Part shown: positions 1 to 10,310 of the stretch, in pieces
Layout of the letters: each line of letters starts with the position of its first letter
How positions within the stretch are numbered: position 1 is the first letter of the stretch
NCBI GenBank assembly: GCA_001970955.1
Contig: MPUH01000641.1
Location: 1-42,107, forward strand
DNA length: 42,107 nucleotides
DNA from: Stentor coeruleus
Lineage: Eukaryota; Ciliophora; Heterotrichea; Heterotrichida; Stentoridae
Reading direction: 5' to 3'
The notes under the pieces: generated by a model
The model's input: the letters and a program-made list of their open reading frames with translations, nothing else
The model's database searches: none
What the model was told of the DNA's origin: nothing
Made by a program: the position numbers and the translations under genes

Positions 1-507
1 CTTTTCTCTTATACATTTTTCAAACTTTTTGCTGTTTAGTACATATAAACATGTTAAAAGTGCTTAATAACTATAATAATTTATAGTTTAAAATAAAACT
101 TATATTTATAAAACTATTATCAATCACTAATCTAAGACAAAAAATTTTGAAATATTTTATAAGAACTGTATATTCTTATACTATTAATCTTTTTATCTAA
201 ATCCAATCAAAATACTATGCTCATAACAACTAAATTGAAAATATATCTAATGAAATCATGTCACATCATCCTTTATACTAGCTAATCTCATATAAAATTA
301 TCAAAAATCCTTTTTAATACATACAAACTAGTATCAACTACAATGTTAGTTGAATCATTTTAAACAGTTATTTTATATAATTTATTATTACAGCTTTTAA
401 AATCTGCATATAAAATATCTTAATAACACTCCAGTTTCTAAGTAGCAAAAGCAATACTTTGTCAACCTGATATATTATTTCCCATTACATATGCGTTTTT
501 AATATAA
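1..507. other. AT-rich intergenic stretch
   Basis: This is very AT-rich non-coding sequence upstream of the transporter gene at 508. I see no RNA gene, no convincing repeat and no open frame with coding character. It presumably holds the 5' flank and promoter of the downstream gene, but no specific element can be recognised. Confidence 0.6.
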
Positions 508-1689
508 ATGCTCAAAAATCCAGAGAGTAAAAACTATGGAACTTTTCCTTTGGTCTTAGAGCATAAAACAAATGGTTTGACCTTTATTGACACTTTTTAC
601 ACCTTAATGAAGTCTATGATTGGAACAGGGGTCTTATATTTCCCTAAATCATTTTATCAAGGTGGGGCGATTTTCAGTGCCATTGCATGTTTTTTTGTAT
701 CTTTCACAACATTACTTTGCATGAAATGGTTGTCAAGAGCCCATAATACTCACGGGGGGACATATGCGGATTTAGCAGGAAAAGCAATAGGTAAATACGG
801 AGAATACTCAGTTGATTTTATGATTTTTGCAACTCAATTAGGCCCTGGGTTAATAGGGGTAGGTTTTTTGATTACAAATACAAGTAAAAGTTTAAGTGCT
901 TTAGGTCTTGATACAAGTGATTATGTGCTTTTAGCTATATTTATGGCTTTATTAGTCCCTCTCAGTATGATTAAACTTATAAAAGACCAGGCTTGGGCGT
1001 ATATAATAAGCGACTTTATTATTATTGCAAACCTATCGATAATTTCTATTTATGGAATTTATAACGGAGGTAGTGTTGATAATATTGACATCATCAAACC
1101 TAAAACTATGTTTTTTACATTAGGGATAATAGTCTATGGCCTTGAAGGGATATCTTTAATTCTTCCAATTAAAGCTGAAATGAATCAAGCCTGGGAATTT
1201 GATAAACTTCTTAGTTATATGATGACTTGTGTTACTGTGATACTTGTTTTCTTTGGTTCAATTAATGTTTTTGCATATGGTAGTGATCTTGAAGATATTG
1301 TTACTTTGAATTTACCTGATTCTTATTGGGTTGTTGGTATAATTTTAGCTTATGTTGTAGCTATTGTCCTTAGTATTCCTCTTGTATTACATCCAGCTTT
1401 TCAGATTATTGAGAAATATGCTAAATTGCAAGGGATGCAAATTGATATTATGAGGGTGTTGGTTGTAATGTTTACAGTGATTTTTGGCTTTTTTGCAAGA
1501 AATTCATTAGGGCTTTGTGTTTCAGTAATTGGAGGCCTTTTTTGTGCACCTTTAGCTTTTATTTACCCATCTTTGATTCATATTAAACTTAATACAGTCA
1601 ATACGATGGATATTACTGTTGCTTGGACAATGTTTTTTGTAGGGCTTGTGTTTGGGGCTGCTGCAGTTTTAAGCGTTATTATATCTTAA
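508..1689 (+). CDS. AAAP-family amino-acid transporter
   Basis: This 393-residue polytopic membrane protein is predicted to move amino acids by proton-coupled or related transport across the plasma or an internal membrane. The N-terminal half carries the Aa_trans (AAAP/SLC36-SLC38) signature: the first helix has GTGVLYFPKSF (residues about 39-49), followed by a GG-containing loop and a second helix. A later helix has YGLEGISLILPIKAEM (about 210-225), the usual position of the conserved G-E segment. About ten to eleven hydrophobic segments fill residues 27-392, and the C-terminal tail is almost absent. The length is slightly short but normal for the family. The start is the first ATG, with a short hydrophilic leader of about 25 residues, and the stop is TAA. 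No intron is needed. The substrate cannot be told from sequence. Family assignment is strong. Confidence 0.85.
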   Translation: MLKNPESKNYGTFPLVLEHKTNGLTFIDTFYTLMKSMIGTGVLYFPKSFYQGGAIFSAIACFFVSFTTLLCMKWLSRAHNTHGGTYADLAGKAIGKYGEYSVDFMIFATQLGPGLIGVGFLITNTSKSLSALGLDTSDYVLLAIFMALLVPLSMIKLIKDQAWAYIISDFIIIANLSIISIYGIYNGGSVDNIDIIKPKTMFFTLGIIVYGLEGISLILPIKAEMNQAWEFDKLLSYMMTCVTVILVFFGSINVFAYGSDLEDIVTLNLPDSYWVVGIILAYVVAIVLSIPLVLHPAFQIIEKYAKLQGMQIDIMRVLVVMFTVIFGFFARNSLGLCVSVIGGLFCAPLAFIYPSLIHIKLNTVNTMDITVAWTMFFVGLVFGAAAVLSVIIS

Positions 1690-2751
1690 GTCAAATAATA
1701 TATGATTATTAGAATGTATTAGTAAAATTTAAAGGGCAGTTTTTTTTTATGAAAGAATTGTATGATGGATTAACAATTTATACACTCTATCAATGCTTTG
1801 TTTAGGGCAAAAATGTTCAGTTTTTTTTTTTATAAAAATTGTGTATGGTATAATAAATTTATACACTCTATCAATGCTTTGTTTAGGGCAAAAATGTTTT
1901 TACCTTAATATTGCAGATTATAGGAAAACTCTTGCTATTTAATATAGAATAAGAAGGCTGGGAGATAGGAAAATCTTAAATTATAATTGTTTCATTGATA
2001 GCATGATACTTTGTTTAATAAATATAAATAAAATTCAAAAATAACACATAAACTTCACAATTTAAACGCTATAAAAACACAAATAAATCAAAAACAAATT
2101 AAAAAGTATTTTGCGTTCTCTAGAATTTATTCAAAATATCATATCAAATTTATTTTCAAGCATCAAAAATGATATTTATATCCTCAGCTACATAATTAAA
2201 TCATCTTAAATCTTATATTTAAATTGCAATAATTATGAATATATTGTATAAACCTTTTGATTTTCGGTTTTATACCTTAAAATCAACCCTGATAGCCTTA
2301 CTTTTAGTTCCTCTTATTGCAGATTTTTCTCTATTTTTATCATTTTAACCTATTTTTTTTTTGAAAGGCTATTACCCTAACACTATTATTGTTAATATAA
2401 GTTTCTAAGACTTCATTGCAATAAAATTTTTTTCCTTTAGAAACTCTTCGATATTTTTTTTAATTTCAGCTTTATCTTTTCGATTTTTTTTCTTAGCCTT
2501 GGAGATTGAAGTATTTATTAAATATTTGTCGGATCTTTTATTTTAGGAAGTTCAAGAAAGTTGGAATGTGATAATTTTGTCAGCGAGTCTTTTCTGAGCA
2601 AGATCTTTAAAATAATATAAATTAATACTGATAATGATTCTTATTAGTATATTAAAAACAAAAGCATAGTCTAATTAATCATCAATATGATTGGTTTCAT
2701 TTTGATGCTTAAACTCTAAAAAAATAACTACTTCGTATTTAAAACTAACTA
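1690..2751. other. Convergent intergenic region
   Basis: This region lies between the 3' ends of the transporter and the calcium ATPase. It holds an 81-bp imperfect tandem duplication (1737-1898). At about 2400-2640, on the minus strand, there are short coding-like stretches interrupted by stops, which may be a decayed gene. No intact gene was found. Confidence 0.5.
1737..1898. repeat. 81-bp tandem duplication, two copies
   Basis: Copy one is 1737-1817 and copy two is 1818-1898. Both begin with CAG and a run of T. The last 41 bases of each copy (1777-1817 and 1858-1898) are identical, while the first half has diverged by small changes. The repeat lies just downstream of the transporter stop codon, so it may be part of the 3' flank. 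The partial divergence argues for a real, older duplication rather than an assembly join. Confidence 0.8.
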
Positions 2752-5700
2752 TTATGAAGGATGAATTCTTCTACTTGAACTTTCAGAACTTTTTCTTAAA
2801 ACCTGAGTAATCCCTGGGCCTTCATTAACATTTCTTTCTTTTTCCCCCCAATCTCTAAAGTACTTTTCAGGTGCTAGTAATAAGACAAATCTCCAAAATA
2901 TAGGAACTATCCCAAACCCTAAAGATATCAACCACTGAATACCAGTTAGGCCTAATTTATGACAACTAAGTGCCCAATATCCTATTTCTACCATAATCAC
3001 TTGCATTGACGCTGTGAAAAACCAAATATAAATAAACATCATATTTTTCCTTAGCCCAGTAAAAATATTAATTTCATCCTTGATTTTCCTCGCATTAAAC
3101 TCATTAAAAAGTTGCATCAACACAAAAATATTAAATACATAAGTCAAATGTCTACTTGGTCCAATATTTGCATCATCATAATATATTTTATAATCATCAT
3201 CTCCATTTATATGATAATTTCTCCCAGATCGTACATATTTCCCTTCATTCACAAGTATTGAAACATCAGAATAATCTCCATCTTCTATTAAAAATGACTC
3301 TCCTGCATACATAAGTATAAAAACAATTATTAATTCCATAAATGCTTGTCCAAGAATATGTTTCCACATTCTCTTTGTGACAATAGAAACTTTCTTAGGA
3401 ACAGGAGGTCTTTCTAACATATCTGGTGTTGGTGGTTGTGTAGCTAAAGCTAATGAAGCAAAAGTATCCATAATTAAATTAACCCAAAGCATTTGTACAG
3501 CTGTTAATGGAGANTTAACCCAAAGCATTTGTACAGCTGTTAATGGAGATTGTTTAATAGTCACAGCTCCAACAATAGCACAACCTACAGCAACAATATT
3601 AACAGTTAATTGGAATTGTATAAACCTTTGAATATTATCATAAATATTCCTACCCCAAAGTACAGCGTTGATTATTGATGAGAAATTGTCATCAAGTAAA
3701 ATTATCCCTGCAGCTTCTCTTGCTAGTTCAGTCCCAGCTATACCCATAGCAAAGCCAATATCAGCTTTTTTTAAAGCTGGAGCATCATTTGTCCCATCAC
3801 CTGTTACAGCAACTACATGGCCAAGTTGCATAAGCCCAGTGACTAAAGTGTATTTATCTTCAGGCTGAGACCTAGCAAGTACATCAAGATTGTCTATGAA
3901 TTTTGTGAATTCATCAAAATTCTTGACTATGTCCACACGAACTTTTTCACCTTTTTGAGCTTTTGATGAATCTCTAACACATGGACATACTTCGGTTAAG
4001 CAATTGCTACATACGGTTCCCCCAACTTTTTCACGGAATTCCTTGCCTTCCATGACGATTGAGTTTTCTTCAGATATTATCCCACATTCTTTTGCTATGG
4101 CTCTAGCTGTTATTTTGTTATCCCCTGTAACCATTCGAACTTTAATACCGGCGATTTTACATTTTTCTACAGCATGTGGGACTTCTGGACGCACTGGATC
4201 TTTGATACCGACTATTCCAAGGCAGACTAGGTTACTTTCTTCAATTATAGGAATACCATTTGACATTGCATTAAAATTCTCATTCGGGAGGATGTCTCGG
4301 TATGCTAGGCAGATTGTCCGTAAACCATTTTCAGCCATTTCAAGGATAACATCTTCACCTTGTTTTTGGATTTGGTCATTGATTTTTATTATCGAACCAT
4401 TAAGATCGAGAATATGACTACATTTTGAGAAGACTACTTCTGATGCTCCCATTACATGTGCTCTTGATTTCGTCCCTTCATCATCAAGTGAAATAACAAT
4501 ACTCGACCTCTTCCTCGAACTACTAAACGGGAAAATTTTTGTTGGTCTTTTTCTAATTTTATCTCTCAATTGCTGATAATCATCATGCCCAAATTTAATC
4601 AGCATTTTAATCAAAGCAATCTCAGTCTTAGACCCAATTTCTTTACCCTCTTGTATTCTAGCATTAGTATTCACACATAAATTTTCTTTAAGTTTAGCAA
4701 AATATTCAGGATTACCAGCAAAATGTTTCTGAAAATCAGGGACAACTTTACCAATTGTCATCCAATAAAACTCAACAGTCATTATATTAGTAGTAAGTGT
4801 CCCAGTTTTATCAGAACATATCATATTAGCCCCTCCCATAGTTTCACAAGCATGAAACCTTTTGACTAAATTATTCTCAAGTTGCATTTTTTTAACAGAA
4901 TACGCTAAAGATATGGTAACAGCTAAAGGTAAACCTTCAGGTATAGCAACAACAAGTACTGTAATACCAGTAATAAGAAATTGTAGCATTTGTTTATATT
5001 GATCATTACCCCATTCTTCAGTCCCTGTGCCTAATTCAATAAAAAACCTAAGGAAAAAAACAAAAACAGCAATCCCAGCACAGATAAGCCCAAGTTTTGT
5101 AATAAAATCAGCAACTTTATCAAGTTTTAACTGAAAAGGAGTTTCAGGTTGATCTTGTTCAGTTAAATCAACAAGTCTTCCTTCACATGAGTTTTCCCCA
5201 ATACCAAGTACAAGAAGTTTACCTCTACCTTCAGCAAGTGTAGTTCCTGATATACAAATACAACTTGGTACTGCATGATGAGAAATCCCATCTTCTGTAA
5301 CTTGTTGTCTTTCTAAATATTCATTTCTTAAAAAAAAGGCATCTTTATATGAAACTTTTAAAACTTTATCATTTTCTCCAGTCATTGCGGCTTCATCAAC
5401 TTCAACGTTACTAGCATCTATTAGTATCCCATCTATAGGAATTATATTCCCATCACTTATTTCAATTATATCCCCAACTAAGATTTTGGATGGATGCATT
5501 GTAAAATAACCACCTGATCTTAAAATTGTCACTTTTTGGGTACTTTTTTACCTTTCTTGAAGTTCTTTGAATTTTTTAGCTTTTTGGTAGTCGTTTAGGG
5601 ACATGACTGTTACCACGAGAAACACTGCGAAAACTATTGCGAAACCTTCGATCCAGGCGTAGGATCGATGCTCAGGCTCTAGACCAAGCCCTAAGGCTAA

Positions 5701-6033
5701 GGAAATTGCTCCCATGATTAGAAGAATGATAAGGATTTTATCTGAGATTGCATCTTTTACATAGTCCCAATAAGTTTTTTCTTTGCCTTTTCTCCTTTTG
5801 TTTTTACCGTAAAAGGTTTTTCTTCTAGGGAAATCTGCACCAGTAAGTCCTGTTGAAAAGTCCACACATAGTAAGTCTTCAAAAACATGAATACCACCCA
5901 TTTTTTCAATGCGGTCAATATCTTGAGTAAAAGTTCTGCTACGATAAGTATCAATGATTTCTATCAAGTCACTTGTATTTATTTTGAACCTTTGGCTTGC
6001 TTGACGTGATAACTCTTTTTCTGTTATTTCCAT
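2752..6033 (-). CDS. PMCA-type Ca2+-transporting P-type ATPase, with one in-frame TAA
   Basis: This P2B-type pump would export Ca2+ from the cytosol across the plasma or alveolar membrane. Reading from 6033, the first 161 codons hold the N-terminal region and the first two helices, including WIEGFAIVFAVF and the NDYQKAKKF signature. An in-frame TAA follows at 5548-5550, and the same frame then continues to 2752. The second part has the actuator motif AAMTGEN, PEGLP in TM4 (about 4930-4940), the phosphorylation motif CSDKTGTLTT (Asp near 4811), MVTGDN, TGDGTNDAPALKKADIGFAM and a full set of C-terminal helices. The tail after the last helix is short (about 40 residues) and Ser/Arg-rich, with no obvious calmodulin-binding helix. 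A cysteine cluster lies at about 3980-4016. A 12-codon duplication around N 3514 is an assembly join. The corrected length is about 1,080 residues. Whether the TAA is an error, a polymorphism or read through is unknown. Confidence 0.88.
3479..3549. repeat. Assembly-join duplication around N at 3514
   Basis: The 35 bases at 3479-3513 are repeated exactly at 3515-3549, with a single N between them. The repeat lies inside the conserved TM5-TM6 region of the calcium pump and would insert 12 residues into a helix. This is the hallmark of two overlapping contigs joined without merging, not of biology. The extra 36 bases happen to keep the frame open. Confidence 0.92.
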
Positions 6034-6544
6034 TTATTACATCCAACCCTACAGTTATTAACTTTAGCTTAAATAATTTAAGATTTGCGAAATTCGTATA
6101 AGTCTTATAATATTATATAAGAGAGTTGCAGATTAGAAATAAGAGAAAGTGATTAAAATTAATAGTTTGGCTTTTTAGAATAGTTTTGAAAATTATTATA
6201 AAAGATCATGTGGTTTTTTAATGAAGGTTGTTTTATAAGCTCAAAAATTGATTTTGATATACATATAAATAGGGTTATGGATAAATTATTTTGTAGTATA
6301 AATTGAAAGCAATCAATGTATTGACAACTTTTAAATATCTACCTTTATCATCATATCCAACTTTAAGCATTTCTACAACACCCTAAACCTTCCCTATCTC
6401 TAATAATCTAAAATCTTCAGCCTCTCTACCTACAAAAATCCTTCATAGAATTTCATATTTTCATTAACATCAAAAATATCTTCCTTCTAAAAGCAATCTT
6501 ACACCTAAACCCACTCTAAAATACTATCTCAATTAATCATATTT
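6034..6544. other. Intergenic stretch
   Basis: This is AT-rich sequence between the 5' end of the calcium pump and the 3' end of the unknown gene at 6545. The plus strand changes abruptly from G-rich to C-rich near 6320-6340. No gene, RNA or repeat was recognised. Confidence 0.55.
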
Positions 6545-7291
6545 TTATAAGTATCTCAAAAATCTCGATCCTTCAGGTAACAATACCTGTAATTTATCAA
6601 TAATTTGTTTCTGAGCTTTATAGTTCAAAGCTTTTATTGCATAAGCTCCAGTAGCAAAAGGATGACGAGCTCTTCTTTCTGATATCGCTTTAGTCTTTTG
6701 TACCAACTGTAATGAATCTCCAGTATTCTTAAGCTCTTTAGGATAAAAACTATTTCTTATAATAGGTAAATTTTCTATAGTAAGATTCGGAATTCGACTA
6801 TTTGATATTTCTCCAATCAAACTTCTCCGTATTTGAGCCATAATAGCAAGATCTTTAGACATTATGATATTACCAAATTTTAATGTTGGAACATCTTGAC
6901 AAATTTTTCTTATAGGTGTTGGTTCTCCTACATCAACTCTTGCAGAGAAGGTTTGATCGATAATTCTTTCATTTCTTGATGTTAGGTCTATAGATCCAGG
7001 ACGAAAATTAGAGTCAACAGATTTGTATATTTTATCATTTGAGGGTTCTGAGAGCTTTTTAACTAAGGTGTTGTGAGAATCAGGGGTCATAAATCGCGGG
7101 TAGTCTGGGCTTCTGACCCGTTTTTTGAATTTTATGTTGGGGAGGATTATTTTTTTGGATGTGTAAACGGATTTTATCATTTTTTTAGTATAAAAGTTTG
7201 ATTTTTTTTGGATGATAATATAGGAAAAAGAGTTTTTAAGAGTTGGGTGAAGATTTTTATGAAGAAAAAAATAGGGTGTTAAGTCTATCAT
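6545..7291 (-). CDS. Unrecognised basic protein
   Basis: I do not recognise this family. The open frame is 248 codons. The first 37 residues are low-complexity and rich in F, N and K. The ATG at 7180 (start MIKSVYTSKK) gives a 211-residue product and may be the true start. The protein is basic, hydrophilic and Ser/Pro-containing in the middle (RSPDYPRFMTPDSH), with a more conserved-looking C-terminus (HPFATGAYAIKALNYKAQKQ, then LLPEGSRFLRYL). It has no membrane segment, signal peptide or known motif. A cytoplasmic or cytoskeletal role is possible but unsupported. Coding character is good: a long frame in AT-rich DNA with balanced amino-acid use. Confidence 0.6.
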   Translation of the reverse strand: MIDLTPYFFLHKNLHPTLKNSFSYIIIQKKSNFYTKKMIKSVYTSKKIILPNIKFKKRVRSPDYPRFMTPDSHNTLVKKLSEPSNDKIYKSVDSNFRPGSIDLTSRNERIIDQTFSARVDVGEPTPIRKICQDVPTLKFGNIIMSKDLAIMAQIRRSLIGEISNSRIPNLTIENLPIIRNSFYPKELKNTGDSLQLVQKTKAISERRARHPFATGAYAIKALNYKAQKQIIDKLQVLLPEGSRFLRYL

Positions 7292-7540
7292 TGAATTTAG
7301 TGTTTTAGGATTAAAAGATTTTTCTATAGTGTTAGTTTTAAGACTATTAGTATAAAAAAAAATATATGGTAGACATTATAAGATAAAAAAAAATATCAAC
7401 ATCAGCTAATAAAATCCTATAAAACTATGCCTAACTATCCTTAAATCCATAACACCAAAACAATCACTTCAAAAAACCTAAATTTCCTATATAAACCTAC
7501 ATCAATACACATAATTTCATTATCTTAATTACACAAATAC

Positions 7541-8311
7541 TCATAGTGTAAAATTATTATCCACACTATCCAAGCTTTTTCCAGGCGAATGATAACATTC
7601 AAATCTTGAATACATAGACTTATACCCTAATTCTCTTACTGTTTTCAAATAATTTTCTGAAGTCCTTTCAGTCAAAGGTGTAGAGTATTTTACATCAGAA
7701 GGTGTCTGAGTAAAATCTCTATTATATAAATTTTTTTGAATAGAACTTGTTGATGAAAAATCTTGATTAGGTGTTGAGCGAAAATCAGCAGTAGACATAC
7801 TTAAAGAACAAGCTGATCTTTTACCATATGCTTTTATAGGTACATTACTATTCCTAGATTTTGTTTTTCTTAAATAGGAATTGTTTATACAAAATTTCGG
7901 CACCAAAGATTTCTTTGGTTCTAAGTTTTTTGCTTTTTTATATTGTTCAAGTTTCTTTTTTCTCCAATACAAGTTTCTATGATTAATTGATAAATCTTTG
8001 TTTATTATTGGCATATGCTCATCTTGCTTATAAGGTCGATGAATAGCTTCTTTTTTAAGATTGATGAGAATACTTGATTTTCGTGGGGAAATTGAATTGA
8101 ATTTAGGGACTTCTAAGTGAGTTTTTGGTTTTAGGGTGCTTTTGTTATGTGATTCTAAGAGTTTTTTTTGGCTTGAGGAACTGAGTTTGAGGGTTATACT
8201 GAAGCTGTTGATTTTTTGGATTAATTGGTCTTTGGGAAGAGTTTTTTTTGAGATGGAAGTGACTAGTTTTTTATTTAACATATTTATTATTACTTTAAGG
8301 ATTTTGGACAC
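7541..8311 (-). CDS. Unrecognised Ser/Lys-rich protein
   Basis: I do not recognise this family. The open frame is 256 codons. The ATG at codon 11 (MLNKKLVTS) is an alternative start, because the first ten residues are hydrophobic and AT-driven. The protein is strongly basic and Ser/Thr-rich, with short stretches such as YWRKKKLEQYKKAKNLEPKK and FSSTSSIQKNLYNRDFTQTP. Such composition suggests a disordered, phosphorylatable or cytoskeleton-associated protein. There are no membrane segments, cysteine clusters or catalytic motifs. It lies in the same orientation as its neighbour at 6545 (249 bp apart), with no visible sequence relationship. Confidence 0.55.
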   Translation of the reverse strand: MSKILKVIINMLNKKLVTSISKKTLPKDQLIQKINSFSITLKLSSSSQKKLLESHNKSTLKPKTHLEVPKFNSISPRKSSILINLKKEAIHRPYKQDEHMPIINKDLSINHRNLYWRKKKLEQYKKAKNLEPKKSLVPKFCINNSYLRKTKSRNSNVPIKAYGKRSACSLSMSTADFRSTPNQDFSSTSSIQKNLYNRDFTQTPSDVKYSTPLTERTSENYLKTVRELGYKSMYSRFECYHSPGKSLDSVDNNFTL

Positions 8312-9317
8312 AGAAGTCGGATATTAATACATTGGTTGGAATGAAGTTGTTGCTCCTTTTGTGAATCTTGGGGTTTTTTGGATCTAAGGTAAGAAGTACA
8401 TAAGGTCCTTTTGGGAATAAGGTTTAGAGATCGGTTCTGATAATACTTGAGGATTTTAGAGCTGTGCTTTTAATGGGATTATCATGATTTTTTTTATAGA
8501 AAATATTAGTTTGGTTATGATTGAAAAAGTGGAAATGATGATTAGGTGCTATTTAGTATATGATTTATACATTGAAACTTTTAAAATAAGAATTGATGTC
8601 ATAGTATATCTTTCATCCAGGTACCTTCTGATTTGAATTAAATGGAAAAAAGAGGAAGGGTGTTTAAAGTTTCTTTATAAGAATCAAAGCTAATGTCTTT
8701 TATGTTTGAAATAAAGTTTGGGTTGTGTTTTTTAATATTTTACAATTTGCCCATAAGTTTTTCTATTATAGAAAGTGGTAGTACTTTGTTTCCTGTTTAT
8801 CTGAGTGATTTTCTAAAAATATTTCCTTTTTATAATAACTATCTAAAGTTTTCACGATTTTATTTAAATCCTTATGAACTAAGTCTAGATTGTTTATGAT
8901 TAAATCATTGTTTATTTGTATTTCTTTATCTTGTTTTATTTTTGTGGAACTGAAAAATTCATCGACTATGAATTAGATATTTTTTTTGCATATATCAATG
9001 CATTTTTTTATAAATATTTTACATAGTCACTACAACTATAGGTTAAATTGATGTTTTAAAGTTTAGATTTAGTTAATTTTTTAAGGGAGAAAAAATATTT
9101 TGAGAGATTTTCGATTAGGCTTATGAGATTATATGCTTAGGGTTTATAGGATTTGTTTTTGTCAGGATTCAAATATATTATTTTTTCCATTTAAAACTAT
9201 AAATTTCTTCCTCTCCAACATCAACCTCTCCAAAAAACTCACATAAAAATCCAAAACCATCCTTAAAAAAAAATCCTAAATTATTCCAACATATCTCATA
9301 ACCCTATCAAAATATCT
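8312..9317. other. Long intergenic region
   Basis: Most of this region is G/T-rich on the plus strand up to about 9180, then switches sharply to C/A-rich. On the minus strand 8766-8972 stays open for 68 codons with coding-like, coiled-coil-like content but no ATG. A plus-strand frame at 8693-8899 is probably its shadow. No intact gene was recognised. Confidence 0.5.
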
Positions 9318-10310
9318 CTACACATTCTTCCCATCATTGATTTTCAAATCTTCATCAACAACATTGCAATCAATCAAATTATCATTTTCATCACAATCTT
9401 TTAAATTGCCCAATTTATTTCTAACCATCTCCATTTCATTATATTTTTCAATTCTTTCTCTAGACTTTTTATTCCCATTATCCTTTAAAAACATTTCTCT
9501 TTCATATATAAGAAATCCTATACCTAAAATTCCAATAATCCCACTTAAAGCACAATAAGCAACTCTTACAGTATAATAACTAGCTCCATAAAATATAAAA
9601 ACAAGACCTATAATATAACCAAAAGCTAAAGACCATATCTGATAAGTTCCAAAGATTATAAAATGATCATATTGTTTATATAACCTTTTAAACAAAACAT
9701 AATTGATGAAAATTAAAGCTACTCCAATAATCGTATATTGGAAAATAATACTAAATTTATCTTCACCTATATATCCTATTGATAAAAGCATAATAATTTT
9801 TATGATTCCTATTTTAAAAACCCCAATATTAGCTGTAATACAAACTTCTGAGGAAAAAGTATTATTAAAAACCTTTAAGAATTTTAAGGCAAATAGGAAT
9901 ATTGTCATGAAGAAATTGTAAATAATAAAATTTGAATCGATTGATATTGTTTGAATTGTTTGTTGCATTCCACCAAAGAAGATTGCAATACTACAGCTTA
10001 TGGCTATAAGGGTAAATCCGATTTTTTCATTGTTTTTATGAGACAAGTCACAGCTTGGTAAATTAAAGTAATTATAAAAAGCTATACGGCATGATCCTAG
10101 TAAAACATATGTGAGTATAGGTATATATAATAATGAATATAGGTCTAAGGATAATCCAAATAGGAACATAAAGAACAAATATAAGTGTTTTTTTATAGGA
10201 AAAAGACAAAAAGGGTCATCGCTTAGTATTGTCTCTTGAAACTGACTTAGTTCTTGTAAGAAGCTTCCTGAAATAAACAGTCCACAGTATACAAGATGAC
10301 TTGCTGCCAT
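9318..10310 (-). CDS. NIPA-like/DMT-superfamily membrane protein
   Basis: This 330-residue integral membrane protein has about eight to nine hydrophobic segments between residues 5 and 270. A hydrophilic, acidic and charged cytoplasmic tail (about 272-330) follows. The pattern resembles NIPA magnesium-transporter-like members of the drug/metabolite transporter superfamily: GLFISGSFLQ in helix 1, a helix with a P (YSLLYIPILTYVLLG), KIGFTLIAISCS after a short loop, and the later segment INYVLFKRLYKQYDHFIIF where NIPA proteins have their conserved N-x2-L-x3-L motif. The similarity is one of pattern, not strong identity. The substrate could be Mg2+ or something else. The start (MAASHLVYCG) is the first ATG and runs straight into helix 1. 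No intron is needed. Confidence 0.6.
   Translation of the reverse strand: MAASHLVYCGLFISGSFLQELSQFQETILSDDPFCLFPIKKHLYLFFMFLFGLSLDLYSLLYIPILTYVLLGSCRIAFYNYFNLPSCDLSHKNNEKIGFTLIAISCSIAIFFGGMQQTIQTISIDSNFIIYNFFMTIFLFALKFLKVFNNTFSSEVCITANIGVFKIGIIKIIMLLSIGYIGEDKFSIIFQYTIIGVALIFINYVLFKRLYKQYDHFIIFGTYQIWSLAFGYIIGLVFIFYGASYYTVRVAYCALSGIIGILGIGFLIYEREMFLKDNGNKKSRERIEKYNEMEMVRNKLGNLKDCDENDNLIDCNVVDEDLKINDGKNV

Noticed and set aside
3377..4417. Several plus-strand frames over the calcium pump
   Set aside because: They are antisense shadows of a conserved gene, and one even contains the duplicated N join.
5513..5552. A 20- or 33-nt intron explaining the TAA in the calcium pump
   Set aside because: The 20-nt span shifts the frame into an early stop. 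The 33-nt span keeps the frame but deletes residues that align with the family. Both differ from the 15-nt introns seen elsewhere.
8693..8899. 68-codon plus-strand frame
   Set aside because: It is hydrophobic, Phe/Leu-rich and overlaps a minus-strand stretch with better coding character. It is probably a shadow.
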